Part shown: piece after piece, positions 45,091 to 54,200 of the stretch | Numbering within the stretch: the first letter of the stretch is position 1 | How the letters are laid out: each line of letters begins with the position of its first letter | DNA from: Sporanaerobium hydrogeniformans | GTDB taxonomy: Bacteria; Bacillota; Clostridia; Lachnospirales; Cellulosilyticaceae | Assembly: GCF_002735925.1 (NCBI RefSeq) | Contig: NZ_PEDL01000001.1 | Span: 372,001 to 436,000 of the forward strand | DNA: 64,000 bases | Direction of reading: 5' to 3' | Program-made: the position numbers and the translations under genes | The notes under the pieces: model-generated | The model's database searches: none | What the model was told of the DNA's origin: nothing | Seen by the model: only the letters and a program-made list of their open reading frames with translations

Positions 45091-45729
45091 ATGGAAAAGC
45101 AAGAAAAAACTTCTAGACAAAAGGTGAACTATCAAAAAAAATTAGAAGCTACCTTAGTACAGTTAGAAAAGGAATCTAAAGTACCCACACTACTTTTACA
45201 TTCTTGTTGTGCACCGTGTAGCACTTATGTCATAGAATATCTTTCGCAACATTTTTATGTTACAGTATTTTACTACAACCCCAATATTGATGAAAAGGAG
45301 GAATATGCCAAGAGGAGTAAAGAACAAAGACACTTAATCGAGGTAATGCCTACTCGTTATCCTGTTCAATTTATAGAAGGGCCTTATGAAGTAGAGGCTT
45401 TTACAAAAAAAGCTCAGCCACTTCGTGAAGAACAAGAAGGTGGAGCACGTTGCACAATGTGCTATGGCATGCGCCTTGCTAAAACAGCTCAGTATGCCAA
45501 AGAAGGAAATTTTGACTACTTTACAACGACTTTAAGCATCAGCCCTTTAAAAGATGCTATAAGACTTAATGCAATAGGAGAGGCACTGGGTGAGAAGTGG
45601 GGTGTATCTTATCTCCTTTCGGATTTTAAAAAGAAAGAAGGGTATAAACGCTCAACTCTCTTAAGTGAGACTTATGGTTTATACCGCCAAGATTATTGTG
45701 GATGTTCGTATTCAAAAAGACAAAGTTAA
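45091..45729 (+). CDS. queH: Epoxyqueuosine reductase QueH
   Basis: 212 residues. Non-cobalamin enzyme for the last step of queuosine synthesis in tRNA. LLLHSCCAPCSTYVIEYL at the N-terminus, CTMCYGMRL in the middle and YCGCSYS at the end hold the cysteines that bind a [4Fe-4S] cluster and an adjacent metal. Starts 18 nt after the TPR gene with AAGGAGAG, so the two are co-transcribed. No other queuosine gene is nearby. Confidence 0.9.
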   Translation: MEKQEKTSRQKVNYQKKLEATLVQLEKESKVPTLLLHSCCAPCSTYVIEYLSQHFYVTVFYYNPNIDEKEEYAKRSKEQRHLIEVMPTRYPVQFIEGPYEVEAFTKKAQPLREEQEGGARCTMCYGMRLAKTAQYAKEGNFDYFTTTLSISPLKDAIRLNAIGEALGEKWGVSYLLSDFKKKEGYKRSTLLSETYGLYRQDYCGCSYSKRQS

Positions 45730-45767
45730 GAAATAGAGAGCACACCTATAAATAAACCGAAAGGTAT

Positions 45768-45819
45768 AAAAAAGACACCTTAGGAAGTCATTAGAACTGT
45801 CCCAAGGTGTTTTTTTTAT
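45768..45819. terminator. Bidirectional terminator after queH
   Basis: AAAAAAGACACCTT (45769-45782) pairs with AAGGTGTTTTTTTT near 45804-45817, with GG/CC and AGT/ACT inside, between the convergent queH and aminotransferase genes. Confidence 0.75.
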
Positions 45820-45849
45820 ACGTAGGCAAATGAAGAAAGAAGACTCTTT

Positions 45850-47046
45850 TTAAAGTGTATGTTTGGTTTCTAAAGTGTAAATAGCTGTAGCTAACCGTTT
45901 AATACCTTCGCGAATAGTCGCAGGATCTGAATTGGTATAATTAATGCGCAAGGTATTGGGCTGCATGTCATTTGCATAAAAGGGTTCCCCTGGCACAAAG
46001 GCTACATTGGCTTTAGAAGCTAAATCAAAAAGCTCTAAGGCAGACATATAAGCAGGAAGAGTGACCCAAAGGAACATGCCACCCTCAGCTTCAGTTACCT
46101 CTACATTTGCAGGGAAGTATTCTTTGATACTGTCTAGCATAGTATTACGCTGCTTTAAATAAAGTGCTTTAATTGTTTGAATATGAGCATCTAAATCATT
46201 ATGTATTAAATAATCATGTATAGCTACTTGAGAGAAATAATTTGTGTGTAAATCAGCAGCTTGTTTAGCTGTAATGAGTTTATCCATAATTTCTTCATCT
46301 TGTGTACATATCCAACCAATGCGCATTCCTGGTGTAACAATTTTAGAAAAGCTACCTAAGAGTACAGAACGTTTAGCACCAAAGAAACCGCTGTAAGGCA
46401 AGTCTTCTCCCATAAAACGGAGCTCACCATAAGGGTCATCTTCAATAAGTACAGTGTCTTTGTCATGAAGCAACTTACCAAGAGCCTTGCGTGTTTCTAA
46501 AGAATAAGTAAGACCTGTAGGATTTTGAAAATTGGGTACAGTATAAAATAGCTTTGGCGCATGGTGAGTGAAAATTTCTTCAAGTGCTTTTAAATCAGGA
46601 CCTGATGGGGTCAGATTAACTTCTAAAAAGGTTGGTTCACTCATGCATAAGGATTGAATAGCACCTAAGTAAGAAGGTTTTTCAAGAAGAACTTCATCTC
46701 CTTCATTAATAAGGATTTTACCTAAAAGATCGAGAGCTTGTTGAGAACCACTAGTAATTAACAGGTGTTCAGGTTTGATGTCTAAACCAAAACGTTTAGT
46801 GTAGCGTTTAGCGATATATTCTCTTAAAGGTAAATACCCTTCCGTTGTCGCATATTGAAAAATACTGGTGCCTTGTGTTTGAATAATGCGATGAATAGAG
46901 GCTTCTAAGGCTTCAATTGGAAATGAGATAGGATTAGGTAAACCACCAGCAAAAGAGATAATCTCCTTATTGCTTGTTACTTTTAAGATTTCACGAATAA
47001 AAGACTTTTTAGTGTTTAAAATACGATTTGAAAACAGGCTACTCAT
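45850..47046 (-). CDS. PLP-dependent aminotransferase (2-aminoadipate/LysN-like, fold I)
   Basis: 398 residues, no DNA-binding domain, so a stand-alone enzyme of the MocR-related aminotransferase group. ISFAGGLPNPISFP at the start, ITSGSQQALDL cofactor loop, PNFQNPTG, IEDDPYGELRF with the PLP-ring Asp, and PLP lysine in LLGSFSKIVTPGMRIGWI. Substrate probably an aliphatic or aromatic amino acid; not decided by sequence. Confidence 0.88.
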   Translation of the reverse strand: MSSLFSNRILNTKKSFIREILKVTSNKEIISFAGGLPNPISFPIEALEASIHRIIQTQGTSIFQYATTEGYLPLREYIAKRYTKRFGLDIKPEHLLITSGSQQALDLLGKILINEGDEVLLEKPSYLGAIQSLCMSEPTFLEVNLTPSGPDLKALEEIFTHHAPKLFYTVPNFQNPTGLTYSLETRKALGKLLHDKDTVLIEDDPYGELRFMGEDLPYSGFFGAKRSVLLGSFSKIVTPGMRIGWICTQDEEIMDKLITAKQAADLHTNYFSQVAIHDYLIHNDLDAHIQTIKALYLKQRNTMLDSIKEYFPANVEVTEAEGGMFLWVTLPAYMSALELFDLASKANVAFVPGEPFYANDMQPNTLRINYTNSDPATIREGIKRLATAIYTLETKHTL

Positions 47047-47121
47047 TGCAATAAATCTCCTTTAGATAGTATAGGGTAAAAGGTTGTAAAAGAATACTCT
47101 ATTAAAAATAGCCTTATTGGG

Positions 47122-47478
47122 CTATTCTTGTACATGTTCCAGGCCAATATTAAGGATGTGCGTAATATGGTCATCTGCTAACGAATAATAAACCACCTTA
47201 CCTTCTTTACGTGCCTTGACAAGATTATACATTTTAAGCAATCTGAGCTGGTGGGAAACAGCGGAGTGTGACATATTTAAAGAAGCAGCAAGATCACATA
47301 CACACATTTCAGAAATGAGAAGTGCACTTAATAAGCGAATGCGTGTAGAATCTGAAAACATTTTAAAGAGTGCAGATAATTGAAGAGAGAGTTCTGTATC
47401 TAACATTTGTTTTATAACCTTTTCTACGATGTCTTCATGAATAATCGTACAAGAACAAGTCTCTAATTTATTAGCCAA
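47122..47478 (-). CDS. ArsR/SmtB-family metal-responsive repressor (CadC-like)
   Basis: About 118 residues. N-terminal ETCSCTIIH and the helix motif EMCVCDLA supply Cys ligands like the CadC/ELCVCDLA site, the winged helix has NMSHSAVSHQLRLLKMYNLV, and the end DDHITHILNIGLEHV resembles the alpha-5 zinc site. Expected to release DNA on binding a thiophilic metal. The start is probably TTG 47478: GGGGGTG (47485-47491) is 6 nt upstream; TTG 47493 would overlap it. No metal pump is adjacent, so the target is unknown. Confidence 0.82.
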   Translation of the reverse strand: MANKLETCSCTIIHEDIVEKVIKQMLDTELSLQLSALFKMFSDSTRIRLLSALLISEMCVCDLAASLNMSHSAVSHQLRLLKMYNLVKARKEGKVVYYSLADDHITHILNIGLEHVQE

Positions 47479-47669
47479 CTTTTTCACCCCCAAGCATTTA
47501 TAACTTATAGACTACTTTTTTTTGTTAAAGGTGTCAAGTCCATGGCATAAAATACATATAAATTTTATTTTCGATATTGCGTAAGAGAAGGGTTAGTTGT
47601 ACTATAAAAATAGAATATTTTACAAATTATTTATAGATAAAAACTTATTATTTTTAAGGGGGAGAAAAC

Positions 47670-47828
47670 GTGATTGATTTTAAAAAAGAACTTGAGAGAT
47701 ATAAATCTATATTAGATGTAGAACACATCGAAGATAAAATAGATCGTGAAGATATGAAAGACCTCATCGATGTTTTAAAAGAATTTAATAAAGCAGAGGA
47801 AAAGCATAAATTTGGGGAAGACCAATAA
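47670..47828 (+). CDS. Small charged hypothetical protein
   Basis: 52 residues, mostly charged helix (FKKELERYKSILDVEHIEDKI ... LKEFNKAEEKH). GTG start with AGGGGGAG (47656-47663) 6 nt upstream. No recognised family. Lies between divergent ArsR and the zinc-ribbon/TPR gene, probably co-transcribed with the latter. Confidence 0.55.
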   Translation: MIDFKKELERYKSILDVEHIEDKIDREDMKDLIDVLKEFNKAEEKHKFGEDQ

Positions 47829-47905
47829 GGATAAGGCTCATAAAAGGATGAAAGTCTGCAAAAGTAATAAGTCAGTAACAGAATAAAGAGAGAAGGAGCA
47901 ATAAA

Positions 47906-49285
47906 ATGGAAGGTAGATGCCCCTATTGTGGAGAACTCATTTATGAACGTCCCTACTGTTTAAATTGTAAACGTGATGTAAGATGGGTTCAAAAGATATA
48001 TACTATAAGTAAAGCTTATTTTTATAAAGGTTATCAAGAAGCAGAAAATCATCATTTAACGAGTGCAGAAATTTATTTAAAAAAGGCAGTTTATTACAAT
48101 AAATATAATAGTGCAGCGAGAAATTTATTAGGTCTTATTTATTATGAATCAGGTAAAATAAGTTTAGCTTTAAAGGAATGGATTATAAGTGAGGCTATTT
48201 TAAAAGAGGATAATTTTGCAACACACTATATTAAGCAAATTCAAGAACAACCTAAGTTACTTGTTACAGCCAAGGACTCTATACATTTATATAATAAAGC
48301 ACTTCTTTATTTGCAACAGGGAAATGAAGATGTAGCTATTATTCGGCTAAAAAAAGCAGTAAGTCTTAATCCTAATTTAGTAGAGGCTAGAAATTTATTA
48401 GCATTATGTTACATAAAGGGAAAACAGTTTTTCAAGGCTAATGAGCAGATAAAAGAAGTACTACGTATTGATCCTACGAACCCTAAGGCACTTACTTATT
48501 ATAAAGAAGTGAGCAAGGAAGACATTGAAAAGATTATGCCCTATGAAATAGAGTATGTTCCTAGACAGTCTAAAAAGCAAGTACAACCTGCTAAAATTAT
48601 TAATAGAGGACCTACCCTAGCAAAGTATGTGGCAAATTTTATAGTAGGAGCTCTTTGTATGTTTTGTGTGCAAACAGCACTTATTTTACCTAATGAAATT
48701 CAAAATTACAAAAGCGATTTATTTAAAGCAAAGGAAGCAGAAGAGAAATTAGAAAAACTTTTACAAGAAGAAAAACTTATGAATGAAGAGATGATTGCGC
48801 AGCTTAAAGCTGATAATGAAAAGATAATGAAAGAGAAGGCAAGTGCAGAGTTAAATGCTTCTAAAATAGCTCAAAAAACAAAGTTAACAGAAGCTAATCA
48901 GTACTATCTTGAAAAAGATTGGATTAAAGCAGCAGATACACTTTATAATATAGCAGCCTCTCTATTAGAAGAAGAGGATGCTCTTATTTATGCTAATCTA
49001 AAACAAGAAGTATATGAACGTGCTGCAAGTAAACTTTATGAAGAAGGCTATAGTCAATATCGCATAAAAGATTTTGTGAATAGTAGGGTGAGCTTGGAGA
49101 AAGCACTTGTTTATGAGCCTACTGAAGCAGTTTTACGTAAGACACTCTATTATTTAGGGTGTATAGAAAAAGAAAATGCTAACATAGAAAAAGCTAAATA
49201 TTATTTTGAAAAAGTAGTAAAAGAGTATCCTCAAACAAATGAATCCAGTTGGTCAAGTAATCAACTAAATGCCCTCAATTCTTAG
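47906..49285 (+). CDS. Zinc-ribbon and TPR membrane protein
   Basis: 459 residues. N-terminal zinc ribbon CPYCGELIYERPYCLNC (residues 5-21); TPR units at about 30-200 (SAEIYLKKAVYYNKYNSAA, AIIRLKKAVSLNPNLVEA); one membrane helix near 240-260 (NFIVGALCMFCVQTALILP); a coiled coil at about 265-330 rich in K/E; then more TPR units (WIKAADTLYNIAASL, FVNSRVSLEKALVYEP). TPRs on both sides of the membrane suggest a scaffold linking inside and outside. Function unknown. Confidence 0.7.
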   Translation: MEGRCPYCGELIYERPYCLNCKRDVRWVQKIYTISKAYFYKGYQEAENHHLTSAEIYLKKAVYYNKYNSAARNLLGLIYYESGKISLALKEWIISEAILKEDNFATHYIKQIQEQPKLLVTAKDSIHLYNKALLYLQQGNEDVAIIRLKKAVSLNPNLVEARNLLALCYIKGKQFFKANEQIKEVLRIDPTNPKALTYYKEVSKEDIEKIMPYEIEYVPRQSKKQVQPAKIINRGPTLAKYVANFIVGALCMFCVQTALILPNEIQNYKSDLFKAKEAEEKLEKLLQEEKLMNEEMIAQLKADNEKIMKEKASAELNASKIAQKTKLTEANQYYLEKDWIKAADTLYNIAASLLEEEDALIYANLKQEVYERAASKLYEEGYSQYRIKDFVNSRVSLEKALVYEPTEAVLRKTLYYLGCIEKENANIEKAKYYFEKVVKEYPQTNESSWSSNQLNALNS

Positions 49286-49302
49286 GGCATTTAGTTCTTT
49301 TT
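49262..49302 (+). terminator. Intrinsic terminator of zinc-ribbon/TPR gene
   Basis: AACTAAATGCCCT (49262-49274) pairs with AGGGCATTTAGTT (49283-49295), followed by TTTTTT. The hairpin overlaps the stop codon (49283-49285). Confidence 0.8.
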
Positions 49303-49406
49303 TAAAATATAAATGTAAATACCTGGAAATTTATTGACAATTAATACCAATTATAATATTCTAAAGATGTTCAGAAATATTTTATAAAGAAAAGGAAGGG
49401 TATGCG

Positions 49407-49745
49407 GTGAAGATAGATTTCTTAGTAGCAGATCGTACGTTAGTTGTTATTTTACAGGGAGAAGTAGATCACCACACTTGTGTACAAATTAGACAGCAGG
49501 TGGATCATGAGTATCAAAAGAAAAGAGCTAGAAATTTAGTGTTTGATCTTGAAAAGGTAAAATTCATGGATAGTGCAGGTATAGGTATGTTGATGGGAAG
49601 ATACCGTAATGTAGCTATCTGTGGGGGGAGTATTGCACTTATCAACGTTCGACCAGAAACAGCGCAGCTTATTGAGATTTCTGGTGTTAATCGTTTAATG
49701 AAGATTTATGCCAGTAAGGAACAGGCACTAGAAGCATTAGCCTAA
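49407..49745 (+). CDS. spoIIAA: Anti-sigma F factor antagonist SpoIIAA
   Basis: 112 residues, STAS domain. Phosphorylatable Ser in FMDSAGIGML (around residue 56), which SpoIIAB phosphorylates and SpoIIE dephosphorylates to free sigma F in the forespore. GTG start at 49407 with GGAAGGG 6 nt upstream. First gene of the classic spoIIA operon. Confidence 0.94.
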   Translation: MKIDFLVADRTLVVILQGEVDHHTCVQIRQQVDHEYQKKRARNLVFDLEKVKFMDSAGIGMLMGRYRNVAICGGSIALINVRPETAQLIEISGVNRLMKIYASKEQALEALA

Positions 49746-49768
49746 TGGAACTATAAGGGGGACCAAAA

Positions 49769-50197
49769 ATGCAAGAGAAAAATAGCATGAAAGTACAATT
49801 TGTCAGTCAATCTATTAATGAAGCCTTTGCACGTGTGGTTGTAAGTGCCTTTGTAGCACAACTTGATCCCACAGTAGAAGAGATTAATGATATTAAGATG
49901 GCTGTTTCAGAGGCTGTAACTAATAGTATTATACATGGCTATAGAGGAAAGGAAAACGGTGTGGTTGAAGTGCACTGTTCTTATGAAGGACGAGTAATCA
50001 GTATAGAAGTAGTGGATTATGGTTTAGGCATTGCCAATATTGATCAAGCAATGGCGCCTCTTTATACCACCTCTTTAGAAGAAGAACGAGCGGGGTTAGG
50101 ATTTACAGTAATGCAGTCAATGATGGATGAACTAGAGGTCTATTCAGAATGCCATAAGGGGACAACAGTAAAAATGAAAAAATCTCTTGGAGAGTAG
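49769..50197 (+). CDS. spoIIAB: Anti-sigma F factor and kinase SpoIIAB
   Basis: 142 residues, GHKL ATPase/kinase that binds sigma F and phosphorylates SpoIIAA. N box EAVTNSIIHGY, G1 box VDYGLGI and G2-type RAGLGFTVM are all present. AGGGGGA precedes the start; 23 nt from spoIIAA. Confidence 0.94.
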   Translation: MQEKNSMKVQFVSQSINEAFARVVVSAFVAQLDPTVEEINDIKMAVSEAVTNSIIHGYRGKENGVVEVHCSYEGRVISIEVVDYGLGIANIDQAMAPLYTTSLEEERAGLGFTVMQSMMDELEVYSECHKGTTVKMKKSLGE

Positions 50198-50228
50198 CAT
50201 ATGCTGTCTTAGAGAAAGGTGGGATAAA

Positions 50229-50945
50229 ATGGATCATACCCTAGAGCTTATAAGAAGGGCGCAAACGGGTGACAATGAGGCCAGAAACCTTTTAGTACAA
50301 GAGAACATGGGACTCGTTTGGAGTTTGGTAAGAAGGTTTGGGAATCGTGGTTATGAGATGGAAGATCTTTTTCAAATAGGGAGTATTGGTCTTCTAAAGA
50401 GTATAGAGAAATTTGATTTAAGTTTTAATGTAAAGTTTTCGACGTATGCAGTGCCTATGATTGTTGGGGAAATCAAGCGTTTTTTAAGAGATGATGGGAT
50501 GATTAAAGTGAGTCGTTCTTTAAAAGAAACAGCGTATCGTGCAAGGATACTTAAAGAACAATTAGTCAAAGAATTAGACCGAGAGCCTACCATTAGTGAG
50601 ATAGCAGCAGGTTTAGATATAGCTGTTGAAGAAGTTGTAGAAGCTATGGAGTCCAGTGCAGAAGTAGAATCTTTAAATGCAGTCATTTATCAAGGAGATG
50701 GCAAGGCTATTACTTTAGAGGATAAAATTGACCAAGACCCTAAAGAACAAGGGGGATTAGTAGATAAGATTGTACTTATGGAGCTGATTGAAACACTTCT
50801 GCCAGTTGAAAAACAGATTATTACTTTACGTTATTTTGAAGACCGTACACAGACGGAAATCGCGGAGCTTTTAAATATCTCACAGGTTCAAGTATCACGT
50901 ATTGAAAAACGTATTTTAAAAAAGATGAGAAACTTGATGCAATAA
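50229..50945 (+). CDS. sigF: Sporulation sigma factor sigma F (SpoIIAC)
   Basis: 238 residues, first forespore sigma factor. Region 2 (GYEMEDLFQIGSIGLLKSIEKFDLSFNVKFSTYAVPMI), region 3 (SRSLKETAYRA) and region 4 helix-turn-helix (RTQTEIAELLNISQVQVSRIEKRIL). ATG 50229 follows AAGGTGGG at 6 nt; the frame is open to GTG 50187 but that start has no ribosome site. Terminator follows directly. Confidence 0.94.
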   Translation: MDHTLELIRRAQTGDNEARNLLVQENMGLVWSLVRRFGNRGYEMEDLFQIGSIGLLKSIEKFDLSFNVKFSTYAVPMIVGEIKRFLRDDGMIKVSRSLKETAYRARILKEQLVKELDREPTISEIAAGLDIAVEEVVEAMESSAEVESLNAVIYQGDGKAITLEDKIDQDPKEQGGLVDKIVLMELIETLLPVEKQIITLRYFEDRTQTEIAELLNISQVQVSRIEKRILKKMRNLMQ

Positions 50946-50946
50946 G

Positions 50947-50973
50947 AGTAGCTTTTTATAAGCTACTTTTTTA
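50947..50973 (+). terminator. Intrinsic terminator of spoIIA operon
   Basis: AGTAGCTT (50947-50954) pairs with AAGCTACT (50960-50967), followed by six Ts. Confidence 0.85.
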
Positions 50974-51261
50974 TTGCGCCTTTTTGAAAAAAGAAATAAA
51001 TGCTGTGAGTAAAAAGTGAACGATAAAGAGGAAGGAGAGAAATGAAAATGTTCGGCTAATACACCTATTTATCTGAAAATAAAACGTATAAGATAATTTA
51101 AAATACCATTTCAAGGGAAAAAGGTCAAATACAATAATTAAAACCGAACCTTTATAAAACATATTATAATAATGTTCGGTAAAAATATTGACTACACTTA
51201 GGATGTATGATAACCTTTAGAAGATAGGAATAAGGTAGATACTTACGAAAGGGGAACCACA
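50974..51261. promoter_or_regulatory. Regulatory region of the purine operon
   Basis: About 290 bases with three CCGAAC/GTTCGG cores (51050-51055, 51144-51149, 51174-51179) and AT-rich promoter elements, including TATAAT at 51165-51170 between the last two boxes and TTGACT at 51188-51193 without a well-spaced -10. No purine-riboswitch core was recognised. Confidence 0.55.
51140..51183. promoter_or_regulatory. PurBox pair (PurR operator)
   Basis: AAAACCGAACCTT (51140-51152) and, inverted, AATGTTCGGTAAA (51171-51183) each fit AWWWCCGAACWWT at 12 of 13 positions and are separated by 18 bp, close to the 16-17 bp of Bacillus subtilis PurR operators. A third, weaker box is at 51047-51059. Confidence 0.65.
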
Positions 51262-54200
51262 ATGAGTGTTTTCAGAGTCTATGTAGAAAAGAGAAAAGGT
51301 TTTGATGTAGAAGTAAGACGTATGAAACAGGAATTAAAAGAGTTTTTACATATAGATACTATTAAAGAGATACGTATACTGAATAGATATGATATTGAAC
51401 ATATTACAAAGGAAGCTTATAAAAAAGCTTTACATACTATTTTTTCAGAACCTCAATCAGATATTGTATTAGAGGAAGAGCTTGACGAGATAAAGGGTCA
51501 TGCTTTTGCGGTTAGCTTTTTAAGAGGACAATATGACCAACGTGCAGATTCTTGTGTACAGTGTATTCGTACGATTGATAGTTCTTTAAAACCTCTTGTA
51601 AAGACGGCTAAAGTGTATATTATACAAGGTGATTTAACAGACGAAGAACTTCAAAAAGTGAAAAAAAGTGTGATTAATCCTATTGAAGCAGAAGAGGTCA
51701 GTTTAGATAAAGAAACAACCCTTGATATGAGTTATCCTACACCTAGTGATGTGAAGATTTTAGAGGGGTTTACAAAACTTAATAGAGAAGAACTGGAAGC
51801 CTTTAGGAAGAAGGAAGGCTTAGCCATGAATAGTGATGATTTAATCTATTTCCAAGACTATTTTGTGAAAGAAAACAGAGACCCTAGCTATACAGAACTT
51901 AAAGTAGTAGATACCTATTGGTCAGACCATTGCCGCCATACCACTTTTATGACAGAGCTTACTAAAATTGAAATTGAAGAAGGTGAGCTTGCAGTACCTA
52001 TTGAAGCAGCATTAGAAGAGTACTATGCAATGCGAGAAGAGCTTTACAAGGAGAAGAGTAAGAAAGTTTCTCTTATGGACATGGCTACCCTTATTGTGAA
52101 ATACCTTAAAAAGAACGGAAAAATGAAAGAATTAGTAGAGTCAGCTGAAATTAATGCATGTACGATAGAAGAAGAAATTACAGTAGGAGATAAAAAAGAA
52201 GAATACCTTATTCTCTTTAAGAACGAAACCCATAACCATCCTACTGAAATTGAACCTTTTGGTGGTGCAGCTACTTGCCTAGGTGGGGCAATCCGTGATC
52301 CACTTTCAGGAAGAGCTTATGTATATCAAGCGATGCGAGTAACTGGAAGTGGAGATCCTAATGAAGCGATAGAAGATACTTTGCCAGGTAAGCTTCCACA
52401 ACGTGTTATTACAAAAACTGCTGCTAACGGTTATAGCTCTTATGGCAATCAAATTGGGCTTGCAACAGGTGAGGTGAAAGAATATTACCACCCAGGTTAT
52501 AAGGCAAAACGTCTAGAAGTAGGTGCAGTGGTAGGTACCGTAAAAAAGACCAGTGTGAAACGTGAAGAGCCTCTCCCAGGTGATGTGATTCTTTTAATTG
52601 GAGGAGCTACAGGACGTGATGGATGTGGTGGTGCAACAGGTTCTTCTAAAGAACATACAGAGGACTCATTAAAAGAATGTGGTTCAGAGGTTCAAAAAGG
52701 AAATCCAGTAGAAGAAAGAAAACTTCAACGTTTGTTTAGAAATCCTGAATTCTCTAAACGTATCAAACGCTGCAATGACTTTGGTGCAGGTGGTGTATGT
52801 GTAGCGATTGGTGAAATTGCAGAAGGTCTTCGCATTGATCTTGATAAAGTGCCTGTTAAATATAAAGGATTAGATGCTACAGAACTTGCTATCTCAGAAT
52901 CACAAGAACGTATGGCAATTGCGATTGAAAAACAAGATTTAGAATGGATGATAGAAGAAGCAGCAAAAGAAAACTTAAATGCAGTATGTGTGGCAGAAGT
53001 AACAGAAGAGAAAAATCTTATTATGACTTGGAGAGGTAAAGAAGTTGTACGTATTAATCGTCACTTCTTAGATAGTGCAGGAGTCACCCAAAAAAGAGAA
53101 GTTAAAATCACAGCACCTACTCTTGTGATCACAGAACAACCATTCACAAAGGAAAGTATTTTTAAAACCTTAACAGATCTTAACGTAGGACTTCAAAAGG
53201 GTTTAGGTATGCAATTTGATGGGAGTATTGGAGCAAATTCTGTGCTGATGCCTTATGGTGGTAAAAACCAATTGACAAAAGAAATGGGTATGGTAGCCAA
53301 AATTCCAGTATTAGAAGGAGAAACAACAGCAGCAACCTATATGACACATGGTTTTGATCCAAAGCTTTCTGAAAGTTCACCTTTCCACGGTGCACTTTAT
53401 GCCGTTGTAGAAAGTGTTGCAAAACTTGTAGCACTTGGTGCGAATTACAAGAAAACCTACTTGTCTTTTCAAGAATATTTTGAACGCTTAGGAGAAGATT
53501 CTAGCAAATGGGGTAAACCAGTAGCAGCTCTTTTAGGTGCACTACGTGCACAAAAAGAATTAGGTATTGGAGCAATTGGTGGAAAAGATAGTATGTCAGG
53601 TACTTTTGAGAATATCAGTGTACCCCCTACACTTATTTCTTTTACTTGTAATGTTGGAGATGCTAAAGAATGTGTAAGTGGTAGCTTGAAAGCACCTAAC
53701 AATCAGTTAGTGCTCCTGAGCATTCCGAAAGATGTGGCATTTATCCCAGATTTTAAAGTGATGCACAGGGGATATGGTGCTATTTATGAGCTTGTTCAAA
53801 AAGGAAAAGTGCAAAGCGCCTATGCTATAGGCAAGGGAGGGATTGTAGCAGCACTTACACAAATGGCTATTGGTAATGAAATAGGTGTAGAGGTAGACCT
53901 AAAAGAAATGAAACCTTTTGCAAGTAACTATGGTGATATTTTATTAGAAGTAAGTAAAGAAGTAGCAACAGAGCTTCCCTCTTCTCTTTTTCAAGTTATT
54001 GGAAAAACTACCGAAAAACAAGAAATAACCATTAATGATGTAAGCTATGCTATTTCATGGGCAATAGAAGCGATGCTCTCACCTATTAGAAAGGTATTTG
54101 TTCAAAAGGTAGATAGTGAAGAAGATGCAAAAGATGTAACCTTTAACAAAGACCGTCAGATTTATATTGCTAAAAATAAAGTCGCTCAGCCGCAAGTTAT

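Noticed and set aside
49334-49357. TTGACA and TATAAT as a promoter of spoIIAA
   Set aside because: The two hexamers are only 12 bp apart, too close for a SigA promoter; no confident SigH site was found either.
51188-51211. TTGACT and TATGAT as the purine promoter
   Set aside because: Only 12 bp apart; kept only as an uncertain element of the regulatory region.
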